From MGBC113645 sp036308445 (lineage in GTDB: Bacteria > Bacillota_I > Bacilli_A > Erysipelotrichales > Coprobacillaceae), in assembly GCA_036308445.1 (NCBI GenBank), contig JAXJVS010000097.1:1-19256 (forward strand): 19,256 nucleotides of DNA, in the 5' to 3' direction. This document shows positions 14,460 to 19,256 of this stretch, piece by piece. The number at the start of each line of letters is the position of its first letter. The stretch's first letter is position 1. A model generated the notes under the pieces. It did not search any database and was not told where the DNA came from. It was given only the letters and a program-made list of their open reading frames with translations. The position numbers were made by a program, and so were the translations under genes.

Positions 14460-15644
14460 ATGACATATAATTTTAATGATATATTAAATAGAAGAAATAA
14501 TAGTTCTATGAAATGGGAAGCCCCATATATAAAGAAAAGATTTCATATAGATATAGATGATCATACTGAAATCTTTCCAATGTTTATTGCTGATATGGAT
14601 TTTAAGATGGACATAAATGTTAAAAATAAATTACATTCATTAATTGAAGAACCTGATTTTGGATATTTTCATATCCAAGATAGCTTCTATCAAAGTATTA
14701 TCAACTGGTATAAAGATATTCATTATTTAGATATTCATAAAAATTGGATTGTTCCTTCTATTGGTACTATATCTTCTTTACATCTAGCATGTGATATGAT
14801 TGCAAGTGACAAGGAAATAGTCTTTATGACTCCTGTTTATGGTCCTTTTTTGAATTGTGCTAAGATAGGTCATCCTATAACTTTACCGTTATTGTTAGAA
14901 GATAACCGTTATATAATCGATTTTATAAATTTAGAAAAGATATTTAAGAATCATAATATTAAAGTCTTACTATTCTGTAATCCACATAATCCTGGTGGAA
15001 GGATATGGAGCAAAGAAGAACTTAAACAACTAGTATTATTATGTAAACAATATGATGTAACTATATTATCAGATGAAATCCATGGTGATTTTATTTTCAA
15101 TAATCAAAAATATACTTCTTTATTAGAATTCCATGATATTTATGATTATATTATAGTTTCTACTTCTCCTAATAAAACATTTAATATTTCTGGTCTTTCT
15201 ACTTCTTTTATATTATGTACCAACAAACAATTAAAAGAAGATTATGAATCTTATTTAAACAGATTACATATCACTCCTAATCGATTAGGCATCAATATGA
15301 TTGAATATGTATATACATATGGAAAAGAATGGTATAAAGAACTCTTAAAAGTTATTCAATCAAACATAGACTATATCGTTAATACTGTAACTCTTTCTGG
15401 ATGTACTGTTATGAAACCAGAAGGAGGATTTCTTGTATGGGTATATCTCAATAATGTTGATGATGTTGATCAGTTTATTTTAAAACTTGCGAAAGATACA
15501 CATGTTTTACTTGAAACCGGTGCACGTTTTGTAGATAACTATCAAGGCTGGATACGTATAAATGCAGCTACTAGTCCTAATATTGTACAAGAAGCAATGA
15601 AGCGTTTTATTCAATTTTATAATACACATTATCAAAACTCCTAA
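14460..15644 (+). CDS. MalY/PatB-family PLP-dependent aminotransferase / cysteine-S-conjugate beta-lyase
   Basis: A fold-type I PLP enzyme of 394 residues. Lys239 in SPNKTFN forms the Schiff base; NPHNPGGR (174-181), SDEIHGDF (204-211) and Arg366 in GWIRIN are the cofactor and carboxylate-binding motifs. The EIHGDF variant and the N-terminal MFIADMDF are typical of the MalY/PatB group, which cleaves cystathionine or other cysteine S-conjugates to a thiol, pyruvate and ammonia. The exact substrate is not readable. AGGAG lies five bases before ATG. It may share control with the MATE exporter and LysR protein next to it. One possible role is sulfur scavenging or conjugate detoxification, which is inference only. 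Confidence 0.93.
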   Translation: MTYNFNDILNRRNNSSMKWEAPYIKKRFHIDIDDHTEIFPMFIADMDFKMDINVKNKLHSLIEEPDFGYFHIQDSFYQSIINWYKDIHYLDIHKNWIVPSIGTISSLHLACDMIASDKEIVFMTPVYGPFLNCAKIGHPITLPLLLEDNRYIIDFINLEKIFKNHNIKVLLFCNPHNPGGRIWSKEELKQLVLLCKQYDVTILSDEIHGDFIFNNQKYTSLLEFHDIYDYIIVSTSPNKTFNISGLSTSFILCTNKQLKEDYESYLNRLHITPNRLGINMIEYVYTYGKEWYKELLKVIQSNIDYIVNTVTLSGCTVMKPEGGFLVWVYLNNVDDVDQFILKLAKDTHVLLETGARFVDNYQGWIRINAATSPNIVQEAMKRFIQFYNTHYQNS

Positions 15645-15676
15645 AGGCTATTACTAACCTTATGGGGTTTTAACTT
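15634..15676 (+). terminator. Terminator of the MalY/PatB-type gene
   Basis: AAAACTCC (15634-15641) pairs with GGGGTTTT (15664-15671, one G-U). An inner AAGG/CCTT step follows, and the hairpin is followed by a broken T tract. The stop codon TAA (15642-15644) lies inside the hairpin. Confidence 0.6.
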
Positions 15677-15769
15677 TATCTATTAAATTATTTTTTATAA
15701 TTATAGTTACATTCTTTTAAAACATAATGTATAAGCTAAGAAAATGCTCTCAACTATATATAATTTATT

Positions 15770-16429
15770 TTATATTAATTCAACTATAAAGGTATTTGGC
15801 CAATTTTTTCCTGTAATTAAAAACAAATTTTTTGAAATGGCAGATACACCATTTAGAACACCTATATTCTTATTTTTCTTTTTTAAAAATGAGACAAGAT
15901 TTCTAAAATCATACACAGATTCAACAATACCAGATTTATAATCAATCTTCAAAATATAATTCATATTCCATATATTAGCATAAATATAATTGTTATAATA
16001 CTCTAGGTCATTTAAACCCACTATTTTCCTTTGTCGATATATTATGGGGATTTTCTCAATACAATGATATGTTTCATTATTCAATTTTTTTATAATATTA
16101 CTACCATCTGAAATTAACAAATGTTTATTATCAAAACATATTCCCCAACCTTCCCCATCATAATCAAAAGTATCTATTATATCAAATGTAGCAGGATTCC
16201 TACATAAAGCAGTTTTCTCTCTCCATGTTAGTTGTATAATATATTTATTATTAAATACAATACCTTCTCCAAAATACTTTTTTTCTAATTTCTTACGTTG
16301 AAATATTTCTCCAGTGGTTAAATCAATCTTGGTAATATACGAACTATTATAATGACCTGAACTAACTATAAATTCATTATTATATTTTATAATACCCTGA
16401 GTGAAAATTTGTGAATTAAATGATACCAT
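15770..16429 (-). CDS. Glutaminyl-peptide cyclotransferase (glutamine cyclotransferase family), probable 5' frame break
   Basis: This is a five-bladed-propeller glutaminyl cyclase family protein, which turns N-terminal glutamine of peptides into pyroglutamate. Family motifs run in order: FTQG (9-12), FGEGI (53-57), QLTWRE (66-71), EGWG (93-96), SDGS (107-110), LNDLEYYN (139-146), ANIW (151-154), LNGVS (192-196) and TGKNWP (206-211). The reading frame from ATG at 16429 has 219 residues but no Shine-Dalgarno, and it starts just before the conserved FTQG. The missing N-terminus is found in another frame, up to ATG at 16497 with AGGAG before it. The two frames meet at an A7 run (16436-16430). There is no signal peptide in this form, although most bacterial homologues are exported. 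It lies downstream of a truncated ABC exporter gene. Confidence 0.82.
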   Translation of the reverse strand: MVSFNSQIFTQGIIKYNNEFIVSSGHYNSSYITKIDLTTGEIFQRKKLEKKYFGEGIVFNNKYIIQLTWREKTALCRNPATFDIIDTFDYDGEGWGICFDNKHLLISDGSNIIKKLNNETYHCIEKIPIIYRQRKIVGLNDLEYYNNYIYANIWNMNYILKIDYKSGIVESVYDFRNLVSFLKKKNKNIGVLNGVSAISKNLFLITGKNWPNTFIVELI

Positions 16430-16503
16430 TTTTTTATATCATACTGCTTGTTACTTGCTCTAGATAATATAATTTTTTGAATCAAATTGTATACCATTCT
16501 CCT
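16430..16503 (-). other. Displaced 5' end of the glutaminyl cyclase gene with Shine-Dalgarno
   Basis: AGGAG (16503-16499) lies one base before ATG at 16497, which is unusually close. That frame reads MVYNLIQKIILSR and then SNKQYDIKK up to the A7 run. Adding one A joins it to the cyclase frame as YDIKKMVSFNSQIFTQG, which resembles the usual lead-in to FTQG in this family. The segment starts 28 bases after the ABC stop codon. Confidence 0.6.
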
Positions 16504-16525
16504 ATTTTAGAGTAAATACAAGGTA

Positions 16526-16945
16526 TTAATTACTATAAAATAATTCATAAAAATATTTCTTGTTATTGATTAAATAATTAAAAGTTCCATATTCTACCAA
16601 ATAACCATTTTCTAAAACTAAAATTGTATCAAATTTTAACATAAAATCTTTGTTTAATTTGTGTGTATTCATTATACATCCTTGATCATTATCTAATAAT
16701 TTCTGCTCAATTTCTTGCGCTACAGCATTGTCTAAATTAGATGTAGGTTCATCATACACAATAAATGGGGTATTTCTCAACAAGGCTATAGCAATACCTA
16801 TTCTTTGTTTTTCACCTCCAGAAATATTATTACCATTTTCATTAATTAAAGTATCTAGTCCTCGAGGTAATGAATATACAAATTTTTCTAATCCAGACTT
16901 ACTGATTACTTTTTTTAAGTCGGTATCACTTTCAATAAAAAACAC
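16526..16945 (-). pseudogene. ABC exporter ATP-binding domain, 3' fragment
   Basis: Only the C-terminal half of the nucleotide-binding domain of an ABC exporter remains (139 residues from a GTG that is unlikely to be a true start). Present are the signature ISGGEKQR (41-48), Walker B FIVYDEPTSNLD (61-72) and the H-loop His95 (NTHKL). The Walker A motif and the membrane domain are absent, so it cannot hydrolyse ATP alone. The sequence resembles NBDs of peptide or bacteriocin exporters (SLPRGLDTLINENG before the signature). The 5' break lies at or inside the terminator of the HAD gene. The frame stays open back to a TGA overlapping the last HAD codons, giving TQYFEG before the GTG. It was probably once in an operon with the glutaminyl cyclase. 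Confidence 0.88.
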
Positions 16946-16967
16946 AATACCTTCAAAATATTGTGTT
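16935..16967 (-). terminator. Terminator of the HAD gene at 16968-17744
   Basis: AACACAATA (16967-16959) pairs with TATTGTGTT (16949-16941) in a perfect 9-bp stem, followed by a T run (T6 in total) and ATT. It begins at the base after the HAD stop codon. It looks much like the MATE terminator at 12022-12052, which also has AACACA and TATTGTGTT arms. Confidence 0.85.
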
Positions 16968-17744
16968 CTAAATCAAATGAAAATACTTACAAGCATATTC
17001 TATTCCATCATTATCTATATTTTTAGTCACAAAATAAGCTACATCTTTTAACTCATCTATTGCATTACCCATCGCAATGGTAAAAGGGACTTGTTTTGCC
17101 ATTGCGATATCATTTAAACCATCTCCAAAGAAAATAATATCCTCTATATTTCCTCCATCTAACTCTACAAGTTCTTTAACTCCTTTATATTTATCATCAG
17201 GTTCAAAAGCAAGATGTCCTTTAAAATATCTCATTATACGACTAGCATCAACTGTCTGTATCTTTTTTTCATCTTCTTTTTTTACTGCGATAAATATTTT
17301 ATAAGCATCATACTTTGTATAATCAAATCCTTCATCAAGTAAAACTTTTAGATTCTCAAAATGATTAATATCCTGGTTTGCTAGCATATGAGATGAAGCA
17401 TATACAACATTAACAGTAGGATCTGTCATATATGCAAAAGGTATCCCTTTTTTCAATAATTCTTCCGATAATTTTAATACTATTTCTTTATCTAATGGAT
17501 AAATATGTTTAATTTCACCTCTATACATTAAACCATATCCTCCATCACTTACAATATTATCTATATTTAATTCTTTTGCGACAGGTAATACTGTTACCAT
17601 CTGTCTTCCTGAAGCAATTGCAGTGATATGTCCATTCTCTTGTAATTTTTTTACTGCCTCTTTCGTAGATTCAGGTATATATTGCTTACCATCTTTTATA
17701 TCTACTAATGTTCCATCTATATCAAAGAATATGTATTTCATCAT
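16968..17744 (-). CDS. Cof-type HAD-IIB family hydrolase
   Basis: A HAD-superfamily phosphatase of 258 residues. MMKYIFFDIDGTL holds Asp8 (nucleophile) and Asp10; ASGRQ is motif II, and GDGLNDIAMAK is motif IV. The start is ATG at 17744, because AAAGG (17756-17752) lies seven bases upstream. The next ATG (17741) is also possible, and a longer reading to 17771 would overlap its promoter. It is a close paralogue of the HAD protein at 6882-7664 (shared DDKYKG, IAMGNAIDELK, FVTK and the EYAC-YF ending). It is a single-gene unit, divergent from the acyl carrier protein gene. Substrate unknown. Confidence 0.93.
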   Translation of the reverse strand: MMKYIFFDIDGTLVDIKDGKQYIPESTKEAVKKLQENGHITAIASGRQMVTVLPVAKELNIDNIVSDGGYGLMYRGEIKHIYPLDKEIVLKLSEELLKKGIPFAYMTDPTVNVVYASSHMLANQDINHFENLKVLLDEGFDYTKYDAYKIFIAVKKEDEKKIQTVDASRIMRYFKGHLAFEPDDKYKGVKELVELDGGNIEDIIFFGDGLNDIAMAKQVPFTIAMGNAIDELKDVAYFVTKNIDNDGIEYACKYFHLI

Positions 17745-17756
17745 AACACCACCTTT

Positions 17757-17884
17757 ATTAGATTTTAACATACTTATGATTATAAATATATTTTTCTTCT
17801 ATAAAAACATTGATGATATAATCATATTTTCATTTCATTACATTCATGTATTTGTTAAAATGTTAATAAGAGAGGAAGGATATT
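17757..17884. promoter_or_regulatory. Divergent promoter region between HAD and ACP genes
   Basis: On the plus strand TGT-TAAAAT (17853-17861) is an extended -10 upstream of the ACP gene, with no good -35. On the minus strand a similar TGT-TAAAAT (about 17772-17764) precedes the HAD gene. Both are weak matches. Confidence 0.45.
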
Positions 17885-18109
17885 ATGCTTAAAAAAATTA
17901 AAGAAATTATTGCAGAACAACTATGGTTAAAAACAAATAAAATCGAATTAGATTCTAAATTAGAAAGAAATCTTGGTGCTGATTCTTTAGATATGGTAGA
18001 AATAGTAAGTAGAATTGAAGATGAATTTTCTATTGAAATACCAGATGAAGAATTTTATAGTTGGAAAACTGTCAAAGATATTATGAATTATTTAGAAGAA
18101 CATGTATAG
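17885..18109 (+). CDS. Acyl carrier protein
   Basis: A 74-residue acidic helical protein. The phosphopantetheine attachment motif GADSLDMVE places the carrier serine at position 34, and the length matches bacterial acyl carrier proteins. It would carry acyl groups for fatty acid or related synthesis. No fatty acid synthesis gene is nearby, so it may be a specialised paralogue of the main AcpP; I leave the symbol open. GAGGAAGGA before ATG sets the start. The stop codon TAG overlaps the AGGAGG of the next gene, an HerA-type ATPase, so the two are translated together. Confidence 0.94.
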   Translation: MLKKIKEIIAEQLWLKTNKIELDSKLERNLGADSLDMVEIVSRIEDEFSIEIPDEEFYSWKTVKDIMNYLEEHV

Positions 18110-18113
18110 GAGG
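18108..18113 (+). promoter_or_regulatory. Shine-Dalgarno of the ATPase gene, overlapping the ACP stop codon
   Basis: AGGAGG at 18108-18113 contains the last two bases of the ACP TAG stop and lies seven bases before ATG, which indicates translational coupling. Confidence 0.85.
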
Positions 18114-18120
18114 AATAAAA

Positions 18121-19256
18121 ATGTATTTTGATAATAAGATATTAGTTGGTAAATCTAATGAAGAAAGTATATATATTTATCCTAAAATGGCTAATAGACA
18201 TGGATTAATAGCTGGAGCTACTGGAACTGGTAAAACAATCACTTTAAAAGTTTTAGCTGAATCATTTAGTGATGCTGGTGTACCTGTTTTCTTAGCTGAT
18301 ATTAAAGGAGACTTAGCTGCAACTTGTTTAGCTGGTACAATGAATGATAATATTTCTAAACGTATAGAAAACTTAAAATTAGAAAACTTTGATTTACATG
18401 CGTATCCTATTAATTTTTGGGATATTTATCAAAAAAATGGTTTACCACTAAGAACAACAATTTCAGAAATGGGACCTTTATTATTAAGTAGAATCTTAGG
18501 TTTAAATGATGTTCAATCTGATATATTAACTATTATTTTTAAGATTGCTGATGATGAAGGATTACTTTTATTAGATACTAAAGATTTAAAGAGTATGATT
18601 CAATATGTAGGTGATAATGTTAAAGAATATACTTTACAATACGGGAATATTGCTAAACAATCATTAGGAGCTATTGTTAGAGCTATAGTTGCATTAGAAG
18701 CTGAAGGTGGAGATAAATTTTTTGGAGAAACTGCTATTAATATTGCTGATTGGTTATGTAGAGATTATAATGGGAAAGGTATTATTTCTATCTTGGATTG
18801 TCAGCAGTTAATTTTAAACCCTACAATGTATTCTACATTTATGCTATGGTTATTGTCTGAATTATTTGAGACTTTACCAGAAGCTGGTGATTTAGATAGA
18901 CCTAAGATGGTATTTTTCTTTGATGAAGCTCATTTATTGTTTGATAGTGCTTCTAAAAATTTATTAGATAAGATTGAACAAACAGTTAAATTAATCAGAT
19001 CTAAAGGAGTAGGTATTTACTTTATTACTCAAAATCCTTCAGATATTCCTGATGGTGTATTAGGACAATTAGGAAACAAAATACAACATGCATTACATGC
19101 CTATACTCCAAAAGAACAAAAAGCTGCCAAAGCGGTAGCACAATCTTTTAGAGAAAATCCTGAATTAAATACATATGATACTCTATTAGAATTAGGGATT
19201 GGAGAAGCATTAGTCTCAGTATTAGATGAAAAAGGGGTTCCTAGTATTGTTAAAAA
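18121..19256 (+). CDS. HerA/YjgR-type ATPase (DUF853 family), 5' portion, runs off the window
   Basis: An open frame of 378 codons with no stop before the window ends. The N-terminus shows the HerA-FtsK fold: LVGKSNEESIYIYPKMANRH, then Walker A GATGTGKT at 32-39, ADIKGDLAA, and Walker B FFFDEAH around Asp268-Glu269, followed by LIRSKGVGIYFITQNPSDIP (sensor region) and QLGNKIQHALHAYTPK. These match the DUF853 group, exemplified by YjgR of E. coli, whose function is poorly known. HerA relatives move DNA. The gene is coupled to the acyl carrier protein gene. A full-length protein would be about 480-500 residues, judging from the family. Confidence 0.93.
   Translation, partial: MYFDNKILVGKSNEESIYIYPKMANRHGLIAGATGTGKTITLKVLAESFSDAGVPVFLADIKGDLAATCLAGTMNDNISKRIENLKLENFDLHAYPINFWDIYQKNGLPLRTTISEMGPLLLSRILGLNDVQSDILTIIFKIADDEGLLLLDTKDLKSMIQYVGDNVKEYTLQYGNIAKQSLGAIVRAIVALEAEGGDKFFGETAINIADWLCRDYNGKGIISILDCQQLILNPTMYSTFMLWLLSELFETLPEAGDLDRPKMVFFFDEAHLLFDSASKNLLDKIEQTVKLIRSKGVGIYFITQNPSDIPDGVLGQLGNKIQHALHAYTPKEQKAAKAVAQSFRENPELNTYDTLLELGIGEALVSVLDEKGVPSIVK

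Noticed and set aside
15744..15941. Plus-strand frame of 65 codons opposite the glutaminyl cyclase
   Set aside because: It is antisense to conserved motifs of the cyclase.
16728..17304. Plus-strand frames opposite the ABC fragment and HAD gene
   Set aside because: Both are antisense to recognisable motifs and lack ribosome-binding sites.
17623..17892. Plus-strand frame of 89 codons running into the ACP start
   Set aside because: It crosses the HAD start and divergent promoter region; the ACP gene has its own clear start.
1..19256. CRISPR array, insertion sequence, prophage or tRNA gene
   Set aside because: I saw no spaced direct repeats, transposase, integrase or tRNA-like sequence anywhere in the window.

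Overview
The window is AT-rich, densely packed bacterial DNA with strong Shine-Dalgarno sequences and protein families typical of low-GC Firmicutes. The synteny ispF-gltX, a T-box leader, several Cof-type HAD phosphatases and the codon use suggest an anaerobic gut Erysipelotrichia-like or clostridial relative. That assignment is an inference; there is no rRNA gene to confirm it. Most genes lie on the minus strand. I see no tRNA, rRNA, CRISPR array or intact insertion sequence.

Region by region: 1-2152 holds the terminator of an upstream gene, then a promoter, a T-box leader and asnB. 2174-3637 holds a HAD phosphatase and a membrane-anchored XRE regulator. 3917-6389 is a LysR-centred unit: a ferredoxin-containing aldo/keto reductase, its LysR regulator, and a divergent SemiSWEET transporter. 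6414-9458 is a tightly spaced minus-strand run: Ig-like membrane protein, rhomboid protease, YqxD-family protein, HAD phosphatase, Bcp peroxiredoxin. 9571-11743 is ispF-gltX plus a small unknown gene. 12038-15644 is a second LysR unit: a MATE exporter divergent from lysR, followed by a MalY/PatB-type aminotransferase. 15770-16945 is a decayed two-gene remnant: the 3' half of an ABC exporter ATPase and a glutaminyl cyclase gene with a probable frame break. 16968-17744 is a third HAD phosphatase. 17885-19256 is an acyl carrier protein gene coupled to a HerA/YjgR-type ATPase that runs off the window.

The most interesting signal is regulatory. The same palindrome (ATGCTT-N3-AAGCAT) occurs at both ends of the first lysR gene. 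Its centre is 31 bases from the -35 box of both the reductase promoter and the SemiSWEET promoter, and the two promoter regions match at 29 of 35 positions. This points to a small, previously unnamed LysR regulon. The second lysR has a palindrome with almost the same geometry facing the MATE gene. Several terminators overlap the stop codons of the genes they end, and many Shine-Dalgarno sequences overlap the stop codon of the preceding gene.
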